From assembly GCF_003032475.1 (NCBI RefSeq), contig NZ_CP028369.1, positions 1,860,001 through 1,924,000 on the forward strand: a stretch of DNA of 64,000 bases, given 5' to 3'. The DNA is from Streptomyces sp. P3. GTDB taxonomy: Bacteria > Actinomycetota > Actinomycetes > Streptomycetales > Streptomycetaceae. The notes below the pieces were generated by a model. The model was not told the DNA's origin, made no database searches, and was given only the letters and a program-made list of their open reading frames with translations. Shown piece by piece: positions 8,769-17,897 of the stretch. The translations under genes were made by a program, and so were the position numbers. Position 1 is the first letter of the stretch; each line of letters begins with the position of its first letter.

Positions 8769-9341
8769 TCAGTCCAGGCCGAGCTCGTCCTTCGAGAAGG
8801 CGAACAGGTACGGCACGCCCGCACCCGCGCGGATCTTCTCGTCCGCCCCGGTCGCCCGGTCCACGATGGTCGCCACCGCCACCACCTCGGCGCCCGCCTC
8901 GCGCACCGCCTCCACCGCGGCCAGCGGCGAGCCGCCGGTGGTGGAGGTGTCCTCGACGACCAGCACCCGGCGGCCCCTGATCTCCGGACCCTCGACGCGC
9001 CGCTGGAGCCCGTGCGCCTTCGCCGCCTTGCGCACGACGAAGGCGTCCAGCCTGCGGCCGCGGGCGGCGGCCGCGTGCAGCATCGCGCCGGCCACCGGGT
9101 CGGCGCCCATGGTCAGACCGCCCACCGCGTCGAACTCGAGGTCGGCGGTGAGGTCGAGCAACACCTGTCCGACCAGCGGGGCGGCCTCCCCGTCGAGGGT
9201 GACGCGGCGGAGGTCGACGTAGTAGTCCGCCTCCAGCCCCGACGACAGGGTGACCTTGCCGTGCACCACGGCCTTGTCCTTGATCAGCTGCAGCAGCGCG
9301 CCGCGTGCGCCGGTCGGCGTTGTTCCGTTGACGTCCGTCAT
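8769..9341 (-). CDS. pyrE: Orotate phosphoribosyltransferase
   Basis: It joins orotate and PRPP to give OMP in pyrimidine synthesis. The 190-residue protein has the PRPP-binding motif VLVVEDTSTTGGS (126-138), the orotate-side LSSGLEADYYVDLRR and the flexible loop RKAAKAHG. It lies 10 bp downstream of the aldose epimerase gene, so the two are probably co-transcribed. Separation of pyrE from the main pyr cluster is, from memory, usual in Streptomyces. Confidence 0.96.
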   Translation of the reverse strand: MTDVNGTTPTGARGALLQLIKDKAVVHGKVTLSSGLEADYYVDLRRVTLDGEAAPLVGQVLLDLTADLEFDAVGGLTMGADPVAGAMLHAAAARGRRLDAFVVRKAAKAHGLQRRVEGPEIRGRRVLVVEDTSTTGGSPLAAVEAVREAGAEVVAVATIVDRATGADEKIRAGAGVPYLFAFSKDELGLD

Positions 9342-9351
9342 GCCCCTCAGC

Positions 9352-10149
9352 TTAGAGCCGCGACCAGGACCAGGTCGTCGCGGCCTCGAGCGGCTCCAGC
9401 GGTGTGACCAGGCGCGGGAGGGTGTTCAGTCCGTTCGGCGGCCCGGTCTGCGGCTCCACGCACACCGCCGCCTCCTGCTCGTCGTAGACGACGACCCACT
9501 TCTCGGGACTGGTCACCTTCAGCTCCAGCTGCCCCGGCCAGGTGAGGGTGACGTCGACGCCGCCGGGCATGCCGAAGCAGTCGTCCCAGGGGCCCGGCTT
9601 CGGCTCGACGCGCTCGCCGGTCGGCAGATGGTCGTCGCCGCGCTGCTCCTGCCAGGCCGGGGCGAAGGCGACACGCACGTCCTGGGCGTCCCGGCCGCCC
9701 AGGTTGCGGTTGAACCAGGGATGCCAGCCGATCTGCGCCGGGAAGGAGGAGTCGTACGTCTCCACGGCCATCCGGATCGTCAGCGCGTCCTCGGCCAGCG
9801 CGACCACCTGGGTGACCAGGCCGGGGTAGGGCCAGGGCGCCACCAGCTCGTACGTCAGCACGACCTCGTCGGCCGTGCGCCGGGCGACTTTCCAGGCGCC
9901 GTCGCGGGCGGTGCCGTGGATGGCGTTCGGCGCGGCGTTGAGCGGCATCCGGTGGACGGTCGCGCCGTTGTGGAAGTACCCGTCGCGGATCCTCCCGCAC
10001 CAGGGGACCATCGGGAAGCAGCCGAACCGCTCGCCCTGGCGCAGCAGTTCGAGGCCGCCGACGCGCAGCCCCCCGACCCGGCCGCCGTTGCCCGGCTGCA
10101 CGGTCGCCTCCGCGTCGCCCGCGGTCAGCGTGATCTCTTCGTCACTCAC
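9352..10149 (-). CDS. Aldose 1-epimerase (galactose mutarotase) family protein
   Basis: The 265-residue beta-sandwich protein has the motifs expected of the YeaD/GalM superfamily: GCFPMVPWCGRIRDG near residues 43-57, the catalytic-type histidines in NAIHGTARDG and IGWHPWFNR, and the C-terminal CVEPQTGPPNGLN with the general-base glutamate. It probably interconverts sugar anomers in the cytoplasm. It is the first gene of a two-gene unit with pyrE. The precise sugar is unknown. Confidence 0.9.
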   Translation of the reverse strand: MSDEEITLTAGDAEATVQPGNGGRVGGLRVGGLELLRQGERFGCFPMVPWCGRIRDGYFHNGATVHRMPLNAAPNAIHGTARDGAWKVARRTADEVVLTYELVAPWPYPGLVTQVVALAEDALTIRMAVETYDSSFPAQIGWHPWFNRNLGGRDAQDVRVAFAPAWQEQRGDDHLPTGERVEPKPGPWDDCFGMPGGVDVTLTWPGQLELKVTSPEKWVVVYDEQEAAVCVEPQTGPPNGLNTLPRLVTPLEPLEAATTWSWSRL

Positions 10150-10227
10150 GGGACGACCCTACTGGGGCGGTCATCGCCACCTGGGAAGCAGGGCCCGCGG
10201 ACGGGCCGGACCGGCCCCTGACCGGCG

Positions 10228-11253
10228 CTAACCGCGTCGGCGCAGCGCCCTGCCGACCACGATCGCGGACGCCACGACCAGTGCGGCCGCCGGGGCCGCC
10301 CACCGCAGCGCGCTGTTCGGCATGACGGTCTGCGGGGCGGGGACCGGCGCGTAGCGCCCGCGCGGCGGAGCGTGGTCGACCTCCTCGGCGCTGCGGCCGA
10401 TCATCGTGCGGCGCGCGTGCGCGGCCTCGGCGGGCGGCTGGGCGGGACCCGTGAGGTCGTCGAGCTCGGAGGGTGGCGCCGCCGTCTCGAAGGCGGCCGC
10501 GGGGACCACGGGTTCGTCGACGTCGTCAGCGGCGTTTGGATCGTTGACGTCGTCGGGCGCACCGGCCTCCCGCGCAGCAGCGTCCTGCGCAGCGGCTTCT
10601 TGCTCAGCGGCGTCCAGGCCGGCGCCGTCCGGGACGTCGGAGGTGTCGACATCGGAGGCGTCGGAGGCGTCGGAGGCGTCTGCGTCGGAGGCGTCTGCGT
10701 CGGAGGCGTCTGCGTTCCGGCCGTCGTGGACACCGTCGCGGTGGTCGGCGTCGCGGTGGTCGGCGTGGCGGCCGGTGACTGCCGGGTCGGTGGTGCCCTC
10801 ACTCGTCCCGGCTCCTGGCTGCTCGTCGGGTGCGGCCGACGCTCCGAGGTTCCCCGCGAAACGGTTGAGCAGCCGGGCCACCGCCGATTCGACCGCCTCG
10901 GCGGGCAGTTCCGCGACCCGGCCGTCCGCCGAGGCCGTCCCCTCGAAGCGGAGCGTGGTGCCCGCGTCGGCCTCTCGCAGATACAGGGCGAGGCTCAGCT
11001 TGACCGTCCCGCTGCCGCGAACCTCCGTGCCGCCGCCCTCCACCGCGTAGCCGCCGTTTTCGCGGGGCGAGACGCGTGCCGCCCCCCGGTAGGTGATGGT
11101 GTGGCTGCCGATCCGCACCTTCAGCCGGCCCGCGACGGGCTCGGTGCCCGCGTCCTGCTGGAGCCCGGGAACCGCACGGGCCACCTGCGCGGGATCGGCG
11201 AGGGCCGCCCTCAGTCGCTCGGCCGGAACCGGAACGAACACCTCTTGCTCCAT
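10228..11253 (-). CDS. SRPBCC (CoxG-like) protein with Asp/Ala/Ser repeats and a C-terminal membrane anchor
   Basis: The start at 11253 (MEQEVFVPVPAERLRAAL) opens a 341-residue protein. Residues 1 to about 145 are an SRPBCC/CoxG-type lipid- or ligand-binding fold (PAQVARAVPGLQ, GTVKLSL, FAGNLGA). A long acidic, disordered linker follows, in which His/Asp then Asp-Ala-Ser units repeat (DADASDADASDASDASD). One hydrophobic helix with a basic tail (AAPAAALVVASAIVVGRALRRRG) closes the protein, giving tail anchoring. CoxG proteins assist CO-dehydrogenase attachment, but no cox genes are near, so the role is open. Confidence 0.85.
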   Translation of the reverse strand: MEQEVFVPVPAERLRAALADPAQVARAVPGLQQDAGTEPVAGRLKVRIGSHTITYRGAARVSPRENGGYAVEGGGTEVRGSGTVKLSLALYLREADAGTTLRFEGTASADGRVAELPAEAVESAVARLLNRFAGNLGASAAPDEQPGAGTSEGTTDPAVTGRHADHRDADHRDGVHDGRNADASDADASDADASDASDASDVDTSDVPDGAGLDAAEQEAAAQDAAAREAGAPDDVNDPNAADDVDEPVVPAAAFETAAPPSELDDLTGPAQPPAEAAHARRTMIGRSAEEVDHAPPRGRYAPVPAPQTVMPNSALRWAAPAAALVVASAIVVGRALRRRG

Positions 11254-11384
11254 AGGTCCCGAGCCTACCCACGCGGGGCCGGAAAGCACCCGGCGAAACC
11301 GGATTCGCCCTCCCCCGGAACCGGGCAGGTGGTAGGCCCCGCACGAGCCGCGTCCGCGCGCCGCGCCCGTCCGGAGACCGGCCG

Positions 11385-11571
11385 GTTCGCCCTCCGACAA
11401 AGGACGCGTCCCCTCCGACACCGGACGCGTCCCTTCCCGCACGGGCGCGTTGCTCCTTCCCGCACGGGCGCGTTGCTCCTTCCGGCACGGGTGCGGTGCT
11501 CCTTCCGGCACGGGTGCGGTGCTCCTTCCCGCACGGGTGCGGTGCTCCTTCCCGCACGGGTGCGGTGCGTT
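11385..11571. repeat. Tandem 23-bp repeat array between the SRPBCC and SpeE-like genes
   Basis: Five head-to-tail 23-bp units run from 11439 to 11553, with a sixth partial unit to about 11571. Each carries CCSGCACGGG followed by YGCGKTGCTCC. Two related 21-bp units with CTCCGACA...GGACGCGTCC precede them at about 11394-11432. Each unit can form a small CCCG/CGGG hairpin. The whole gap 11254-11681 holds no convincing gene. The unit length is not a multiple of three, so a repetitive protein is unlikely. Confidence 0.85.
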
Positions 11572-11681
11572 CCCCCTTCGGCTCCTCAGAGACCCGTCGG
11601 CAACCGCAGCCGCACCGCCGTCACATCGGCAGCCCGACCGCACCGGCGCCCCGTCAGTATCCCGACCCCGCCACCGTCACG

Positions 11682-13322
11682 TCAGTAACGCGGATGCACC
11701 AGCGTCGAAGCCGGCACTCCGGCCACCCGGTCCGCCTCGGCCGCCCGGGCGTCCGCGATCAGGGCCGCCTGGGTCAGCGTGCGCGGGGGGTGCTCGCGCG
11801 GGTCGAGGCGCAGCGGCGGGCGGGCTTCGGCGGCGGCCAGGACGAAGCCCCAGTCGCGGGCGGCCCGGAAGGCGTCGCCGGCGACGCGGTCGGGGCCGCC
11901 GGTACGGCCGGTGCCGCGACCGTCCACCCGGTAGGGGGCGGTGTGCAGACCGGCCGCGCGCAGTGTCGCCTCGACCGTCCAGAACGCCCGGGGCCGGCTC
12001 GCGACCGGCCCGGCGTGCACGACGAGGCGGCCGCCGGGGGCCAGGACGCGGCGGGCGAGACCGTAGAACTCCTGGGAGTAGAGCCTGGTGCTCGCGGTGC
12101 TGCCGGGATCGGGCAGATCCACGACGACCACGTCGTACGTCGCCAAAGGGGCCCCGCGCAGCCATTGGAAGGCGTCCCCGGCGGCCACCCGGACGCGCGG
12201 GTCGCCGAAGGCGTGGCCGTTGAGGCTCGACAGGGCAGGGTCGGTGCGGGCCAGCCGGACCAGGCCGGGGTCGGGCGCGACGACGTCGACACGGCGCACG
12301 CCCGGTCGGCCGAGGGCCTCGCGGGCGGCCAGGCCGTCGCCGCCGCCGAGGATCAGCACGTGCGCGTGCGGGCCGCTCATCGCCGGCCGGACGAGCGCCT
12401 CGTGGTACCTGCGCTCGTCCCGGCCCGCGAAGCGGCGGCGGCCGTCCAGATAGAGGTCGAGGGGGCGGCCGTCGACGCCGCCGGTCAGCACGATCTCCTG
12501 GGCGCCCGTCTGCACCACCACCCGCACGTCGGCCCCGTACACCGCCTGCCTCGCCGCCCGTTCGAAGTCGTCGACGAGGACGGCGGCGAAGGCGAGGACG
12601 CCGAGGACGGCGATGTTGGCGACGAGCAGGAGACAGCGGGCCCGGCACGTCAGGTCGCGCCGGAACAGCCCCAGCACCAGGGCGGCCCCGGCGACCACGT
12701 TGACCGCGCCCACCAGCAGGGAACTCGTCAGCTGGCCGAGGAACGGCAGGAGCAGGAACGGGAAGGCTAGGCCGCCGACCAGCGCGCCCACATAGTCCGC
12801 GGCGAACAGGTCCGCCACCGCACCGCCCGCGTCCTGCCGCCGGATGCGCTGGATCAGCTCCATGAGGAGCGGCGCCTCGGCCCCGATGAGCAGGCCGATG
12901 GCGAGGGAGAACGCCACGAGGAGGACGCGGGAGCCGTCGGCCCACAGGCCGCCCCAGTCGCCCGTCCAGGCGAACACCGCGTACAGCGCCATGGCACTGC
13001 ACCCGCCGACCAGGGCGAGGGTCGCCTCCAGGACGCCGAAACCGGCCGCGGCGAACCGGCGCAGCCGTTTCGCGACGAGGGAGCCGAGGCCCATCGCGAA
13101 GACCATGACCGACAGCACCACGGAGGCCTGGGTGACGGAGTCGCCCATCAAGCAGGACGCCAGCGCGACCAGTTCGAGTTCGTAGACGAGACCGCAGGCC
13201 GCGCAGACGAATACGCACGTGAGGACCATCAGCCGCCCGGTGTCCGGCCGGACGGAGAGCCGCGCGGGACTCCGCCATGGCGGCGGAGTGCCGGGCGGGG
13301 CCGGTGCGTACGGTTCGATCAC
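11682..13322 (-). CDS. Polytopic spermidine-synthase-like (SpeE superfamily) membrane protein
   Basis: The 546-residue protein begins with about seven hydrophobic helices (around residues 30-245: [33 protein letters not shown] and others). A cytoplasmic SpeE-like methyltransferase-fold domain follows, with the nucleotide motif [16 protein letters not shown] (about 320-335) and [11 protein letters not shown] (about 398-408). The latter Asp corresponds to the catalytic aspartate of spermidine synthase, but the family includes many fused membrane proteins of unknown product. It follows the DUF2617 gene on the same strand, separated by 285 bp containing a CACACGTGTG palindrome. Confidence 0.85.
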   Translation of the reverse strand: MIEPYAPAPPGTPPPWRSPARLSVRPDTGRLMVLTCVFVCAACGLVYELELVALASCLMGDSVTQASVVLSVMVFAMGLGSLVAKRLRRFAAAGFGVLEATLALVGGCSAMALYAVFAWTGDWGGLWADGSRVLLVAFSLAIGLLIGAEAPLLMELIQRIRRQDAGGAVADLFAADYVGALVGGLAFPFLLLPFLGQLTSSLLVGAVNVVAGAALVLGLFRRDLTCRARCLLLVANIAVLGVLAFAAVLVDDFERAARQAVYGADVRVVVQTGAQEIVLTGGVDGRPLDLYLDGRRRFAGRDERRYHEALVRPAMSGPHAHVLILGGGDGLAAREALGRPGVRRVDVVAPDPGLVRLARTDPALSSLNGHAFGDPRVRVAAGDAFQWLRGAPLATYDVVVVDLPDPGSTASTRLYSQEFYGLARRVLAPGGRLVVHAGPVASRPRAFWTVEATLRAAGLHTAPYRVDGRGTGRTGGPDRVAGDAFRAARDWGFVLAAAEARPPLRLDPREHPPRTLTQAALIADARAAEADRVAGVPASTLVHPRY

Positions 13323-13363
13323 GACTGCGACGTTACGTCACGGCACGGGTACCCTTCGTCACC

Positions 13364-13401
13364 CACACGTGTGAAACCGGGACGTCCGGGCGGTCACACG
13401 T
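13364..13401. promoter_or_regulatory. CACACGT palindrome/repeat upstream of the SpeE-like gene
   Basis: A perfect 10-bp palindrome CACACGTGTG (13364-13373) is followed by a second CACACGT (13395-13401), 42-79 bp upstream of the SpeE-like start. The placement suits an operator or promoter element. The binding protein is unknown. Confidence 0.35.
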
Positions 13402-13446
13402 TTGAGTCATCGCAAGGCGGGCCCCCGGCGGCTCCCCCACCCGTCA

Positions 13447-13481
13447 GGCCCGTCCGGCGTCAGGCCCGTCCGGCGTCAGGC
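13447..13481. repeat. 16-bp direct repeat between the DUF2617 and SpeE-like genes
   Basis: CAGGCCCGTCCGGCGT occurs twice back to back. It lies in the gap between the DUF2617 stop and the SpeE-like promoter region, with no further function visible. Confidence 0.5.
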
Positions 13482-13607
13482 GGCCATCCCCGGCCCCACA
13501 GGGCGTCGCCCCGCGCGGCGCGCCCGGGGCCCGGCCCTCGCCCTCCCCCCGCGGCTCGTCACCGCTCCTCACCGGCCCTCGCCGGTGCTCGCCAGCCGGT
13601 TCGCGCC

Positions 13608-14144
13608 TCACCCGCCGGACGGGATCTCGGCGCACACCGGCACGCGCACGCCCACCCGCGTTCTCGTCGCCACCAGTTGACCGTCCTGCGGGTACGCGTG
13701 CCAGGTACGCCAGTGGACATGACCCTCGTGGCGCTGGGCTAGCAGTGCGGTGAAGGCGTGCGGGCTGCCGGGGAAGACTCCGACCAGGCCGTACGGATGC
13801 TCGGAGACGAGGGCCAGGAGCTCCTGGGCGCGGCCCGCGAACTGATCCGGTGAGAGCTCCTCGACGCGCGCCGCGAACTCGTACTCCCAGCCGCCGACCC
13901 GCTTGGCGACGCCCAGCGGGAGCGGGGTGCTGCTGCCGGGGATGCAGGCCACCGTCTCCGAACAACTGGCCTGCTCCTCCTCCAGCAGCACCTGGTGCGA
14001 GGCGCCGAGCAGTCTCAACTGAAGCTTGGCACCGTCCAGTTCGAGGTCGAGGGTGGCGAGGGCAGGCAGTGGTTCGCGCCCCAGGGCCCAGGCGAGATCG
14101 GCCGCGCGCGTGTCGGTGTAGGAGGTGTTCAGGGTCGTGAGCAT
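13608..14144 (-). CDS. DUF2617 family protein
   Basis: The start at 14144 (MLTTLNTSYTDTRAADLAWALG) gives 178 residues; a longer reading would enter a low-complexity leader. The protein is soluble, with SCSETVACIPGS around residues 62-73 and the conserved EGHVHWRTWHAYPQDGQLV near the C-terminus. This matches my memory of the DUF2617 proteins that accompany the SpeE-like gene in Streptomyces. No enzyme motif is seen. The gene order suggests a functional link to the membrane SpeE-like protein, which is inference. Confidence 0.78.
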   Translation of the reverse strand: MLTTLNTSYTDTRAADLAWALGREPLPALATLDLELDGAKLQLRLLGASHQVLLEEEQASCSETVACIPGSSTPLPLGVAKRVGGWEYEFAARVEELSPDQFAGRAQELLALVSEHPYGLVGVFPGSPHAFTALLAQRHEGHVHWRTWHAYPQDGQLVATRTRVGVRVPVCAEIPSGG

Positions 14145-14382
14145 GGGTCGGCTCCGCGGAGACGCAAAGAAAAGGAGGAAAGGTCCGGCGCACCCCGGTC
14201 GACACCGGGAACCGCCCCGGTCAGCCCGGTCTGGGGAGGTCGTCCGCTCGGGACGCCCGAAGGGTGTGAGGGGCTGCGTCGGTGCTCTAGAGGGAATCAT
14301 GAAGTGTGGGGCCGCCACAGCGTTTTTACCCAACTTCGTGGGGTTTCCATCCCTCGGGGGGCTCCACAGCTCAACTGTTCAA

Positions 14383-14400
14383 CCTGGGCGTACGCCCAGG
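14383..14400. promoter_or_regulatory. 18-bp perfect palindrome
   Basis: CCTGGGCGTACGCCCAGG is fully self-complementary with no spacer. It sits in the 376-bp gene-free stretch 14145-14520, upstream of the DUF2617 gene and downstream of the Gly/Cys-rich gene (both leftward). Zero-loop symmetry favours a dimeric repressor operator over a terminator. The regulator is unknown. Confidence 0.45.
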
Positions 14401-14447
14401 CGGGCCGGGCACATGCCATTCGCGCCCGCCCCGGGCACATGGTGTGA

Positions 14448-14479
14448 CCGCGGAGCCCGTGGTAGGCCGGGCCCCGCGG
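14448..14479 (-). terminator. Terminator after the Gly/Cys/His-rich gene
   Basis: A 12-bp stem (CCGCGGAGCCCG / CGGGCCCCGCGG, one A-C mismatch) with an 8-nt loop starts about 40 bp past the stop of the leftward gene. Confidence 0.6.
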
Positions 14480-14520
14480 TCCGGATGCGGCTCCCCCCGC
14501 GGGAGCTCAGCTGCCCCGTG

Positions 14521-14850
14521 TCAGCTGCCTCCGCCGCATCCGCCGCCGCCCCCTCCGCAGGACGATCCGCCGCCACAGGACGAGCTTCCGCCGCAGGACG
14601 AGGACGAGCCGCCGCACGAGTGCCCGCCGTGATGGCCGCCATGGTGCCCGCCGGAACTCCCCGAACTGCAGGAGGCGCCGCTCCCGCCCGCCGCGCCGCC
14701 CGCCCACCAACTGCCCGAGCTGCTGGAGGAGTCGCCGCCGCGCGACCTGCCGCCGCGATGGGACCGCACGGAGCTGCGATTGCTCGCGTTGGCCGCCACG
14801 GCCACCACGAACCCGATGACGATCACCGCCAGGACGATGCCGAAGAACAT
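14521..14850 (-). CDS. Small membrane-anchored Gly/Ser/Cys/His-rich protein
   Basis: A clear AAGGAGGG ribosome site precedes the ATG at 14850. The 109-residue product has one N-terminal membrane helix (residues 2-20, FFGIVLAVIVIGFVVAVAA), a basic patch (SVRSHRGGRSRGG), then a glycine/serine-rich tail. The tail carries five histidines (69-77, HHGGHHGGH) and six cysteines (61, 79, 86, 92, 98, 105). The Cys spacing of 6-7 residues and the His cluster suggest metal binding or cross-linking at the cell surface, but the family is not recognised. The orientation of the tail across the membrane is unclear. Confidence 0.75.
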   Translation of the reverse strand: MFFGIVLAVIVIGFVVAVAANASNRSSVRSHRGGRSRGGDSSSSSGSWWAGGAAGGSGASCSSGSSGGHHGGHHGGHSCGGSSSSCGGSSSCGGGSSCGGGGGGCGGGS

Positions 14851-14999
14851 GGCGTCACCCTCCTTCCCTGTCCCCCGAAGCGGCCCCCCGTGGGCGCCTC
14901 GCGCGGCGTCCGAGCGCCGCGTGAACGGGGGATGCCCGCCCCGGCCTGCCGCCAAAGCGGAGTTGAGGAACTCCAGAGCTTCGGCGCAGGATGACGAGC

Positions 15000-16187
<1,188 letters not shown>

Positions 16188-16219
16188 ACAGCCACAGACG
16201 TACCAGCACATGTACCGGC

Positions 16220-16239
16220 CACACGGCCCTTGCCGTGTC
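16220..16239 (+). terminator. Terminator after the aminotransferase gene
   Basis: A perfect 7-bp stem ACACGGC / GCCGTGT with a CCTT loop starts 33 bp past the stop codon. Confidence 0.6.
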
Positions 16240-16253
16240 CCGCTATCGCCGAA

Positions 16254-16281
16254 CCAGGGCAAGCCCAGCCGGCTGCCCTGG
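16254..16281. terminator. Second hairpin between convergent aminotransferase and Uma2 genes
   Basis: The perfect 8-bp inverted repeat CCAGGGCA / TGCCCTGG encloses 12 nt. It lies between two convergent genes, so it may serve either strand, most likely the leftward Uma2 gene. Confidence 0.5.
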
Positions 16282-16349
16282 CCAGGAACGACCATCTCCG
16301 ACGACAGCGGCGCCGACGGCACGGGCCGGGCCGTACCGGGAGACCTTCG

Positions 16350-16904
16350 TCAGCGGGCGTCCGCCTCGGGCTCCGGGCGCGGGAGCTCGTCGAGGTCGAG
16401 GGTGAAGGTGCGGCCGTCGGCCAGGGGAATGGGGAGCTTGCCTGTGCCGTACGCACGGGTGTGCGCCGTGCTGTAGCCGCTCGTGGTGGGCTCAGTGTGC
16501 AGGACGACTTCGCGGGCGTAGGGATCCACGACGAGGTAGACGGGGATGCCGTAGCGGCCGTACTTCGCGGTGCAGTCGTCGTAGTCCTTGCGCGCCGAGG
16601 AGGTCGAGACGACTTCCGAGATCAACAGGACGTCTTCGAAGCTGTAGCGCTTGCCCTCCTTGCGCGCGTCCTCGCGCAGGATGGCCAGGTCGGGAGCGGA
16701 GTTCTCGTCGGCGGGGAAGTCGATGTAGACGTCGGAGGTGACCTTCGCATGACGGCCGAGGGCGGCGGCCGAGTCGATCTGCATCGACCTGATGGTGCTC
16801 GAGTGCTCCTCGCTCTGCGGGGTCATGATCACCTTTCCGTCGGCCCCGAACAGGACCGTGTAACCCTTGGGGAATTCGGTGTGCACGATCGCGTCGACAC
16901 TCAT
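16350..16904 (-). CDS. Uma2 (DUF820) family PD-(D/E)XK nuclease-like protein
   Basis: A GGAAGGAGC ribosome site precedes the ATG at 16904; the product has 184 residues. It carries the Uma2 hallmark series: P71-D72 in SAPDLAILRED, the E97 strand LLISEVVS, K114 within CTAKYGRYGIPVYLVVD, and D127. These define a restriction-endonuclease-like core. Uma2 proteins are abundant in actinobacteria and cyanobacteria; their cellular role is not established, though links to mobile DNA are often suggested. The gene is flanked by the intact aminotransferase gene and by a displaced aminotransferase 3' end, which points to arrival on a small mobile segment. Confidence 0.88.
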   Translation of the reverse strand: MSVDAIVHTEFPKGYTVLFGADGKVIMTPQSEEHSSTIRSMQIDSAAALGRHAKVTSDVYIDFPADENSAPDLAILREDARKEGKRYSFEDVLLISEVVSTSSARKDYDDCTAKYGRYGIPVYLVVDPYAREVVLHTEPTTSGYSTAHTRAYGTGKLPIPLADGRTFTLDLDELPRPEPEADAR

Positions 16905-17005
16905 GAACGGTGCTCCTTCCCGTGTGCGGTCAGGATACGGCGGACAGCGCCCTGGCACCGAGCCCGGCGGTACGGCTGTGAACCTGATCCGGACGACACC
17001 GCGAC

Positions 17006-17026
17006 AAACGAATAGGTGTGTGAACG
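17006..17026. repeat. Junction motif copy J1 (21 bp)
   Basis: This 21-bp motif has consensus AWACRAATRRGTGNGTGAACG. It occurs here, at 24927-24947 and at 26561-26581. Here it ends 4 bp before aminotransferase homology begins at 17031. Read leftward, it also lies about 100 bp upstream of the Uma2 start and could carry promoter elements. Confidence 0.7.
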
Positions 17027-17030
17027 CGGC

Positions 17031-17471
17031 GTCGGCTGGGTCACGGCGGCGCCCGGACTGGTCGCGGCCGTCCGCTCGGCCAAGCAGTACCTGACGTACG
17101 TCGCCTCCGGGCCCTTCCAATACGCCGTGGCCGAGGCCCTGCGCCTGCCCGACGCCTACTTCACGGCTTTCCGTGACGACCTGCGGGCCAAGCTGGACCT
17201 GCTGAGCGCGGGGCTCGCCGACGCGGGCTTCCGGGTCTTCCGGCCGACCGGGACGTACTTCATCACCACCGACATTCGTCCACTCGGCGAGTCCGACGGC
17301 TTCGCCTTCTGCCGCGCCATGCCGGAGCGCGCGGGCGTCGTCGCCATCCCCAACGCGGTCTTCTACGACCACCGCGCGGCTGGCGCCCCCTTCGTCCGCT
17401 TCGCCTTCTGCAAACGCACTGAGGTGTTGACGGACGCGGCGGAACGGCTCCGCAAGGCGTTCGCACACTGA
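17031..17471 (+). pseudogene. Displaced 3' fragment A of the aminotransferase gene
   Basis: This open stretch encodes the last ~145 residues of an aminotransferase, from VGWVTAAPGL to the C-terminus. It lacks the PLP lysine and the whole N-terminal half. The first 123 bp match 15750-15872 of the intact gene with a single mismatch. After that the two diverge to a homologous but distinct C-terminus (for example TDAAERLRKAFAH against EEAASRLKTLAA). The frame is intact and no start signal is visible. This is the pattern left when an element enters a gene, supplies its own 3' end and displaces the resident one. Confidence 0.88.
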
Positions 17472-17593
17472 CCGCCGCTCTACGGGACGGCCATCGCATC
17501 CCTCTTTGCCTGCCGTCTCGCCACCGAACTCTCGTGCCCCCGGAACCGCCCGGTGACGGCCGTCAGTATGCCGCTTGCCACACCACAGGCCTC

Positions 17594-17615
17594 GACGTAC
17601 AGTTTCTTGTACGTC
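17594..17615 (+). promoter_or_regulatory. YefM operator
   Basis: A perfect 8-bp inverted repeat GACGTACA / TGTACGTC encloses GTTTCT and lies directly before the ribosome site of the antitoxin gene. Its GTACA/TGTAC half-sites match the TGTACA core described for YefM-family operators. Autorepression by YefM, strengthened by YoeB, is therefore expected. Confidence 0.72.
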
Positions 17616-17629
17616 AAGGAGGGTTGATC

Positions 17630-17887
17630 GTGAAGACCATGACCTATTCCGAGTCGCGCGCGCGGTACGCCGAGGTGCTCAACTCCGTCACCGACGACCG
17701 CGAAGAGGTCGTCATCACCCGGGCCGGACATGAGCCGGTCGTCATAGTCTCCCTTGAGGACTACGAGTCCCTGAAAGAGACGGCGTACCTGCTGCGGAGC
17801 CCGGCCAACGCGCGGCGCCTGCTCGCGTCCATCGACGAGTTGGAAAGCGGCGGCGGCACCGTACGCGAGCTGGCGACCGACGAATAA
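17630..17887 (+). CDS. yefM: Antitoxin of the YefM/Phd family
   Basis: A GTG start at 17630 follows AAGGAGG by about 6 nt; an in-frame ATG nine bases later is too far from it. The 85-residue protein shows the Phd/YefM DNA-binding N-terminus (MTYSESRARYAEVLNSV) and the conserved ITRAGHEPVVIVSLEDYESLKET motif. The C-terminal part (LLASIDELESGGG) should wrap the toxin. The toxin gene follows after 10 bp. It neutralises YoeB and represses the operon at the adjoining palindrome. Confidence 0.93.
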   Translation: MKTMTYSESRARYAEVLNSVTDDREEVVITRAGHEPVVIVSLEDYESLKETAYLLRSPANARRLLASIDELESGGGTVRELATDE

Positions 17888-17897
17888 GGGCCGCAAG

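Noticed and set aside
11439..11571. CRISPR-like array
   Set aside because: The 23-bp units abut each other with no spacers, and no cas genes are present; it is a tandem repeat.
16254..16281. Transposon terminal inverted repeat next to the Uma2 gene
   Set aside because: The 8-bp arms are only 12 nt apart, forming a hairpin; no matching distant repeat or transposase was found.
17031..17471. Independent short aminotransferase gene
   Set aside because: It lacks the PLP lysine, the N-terminal half and any start signal, so it is treated as a displaced fragment.
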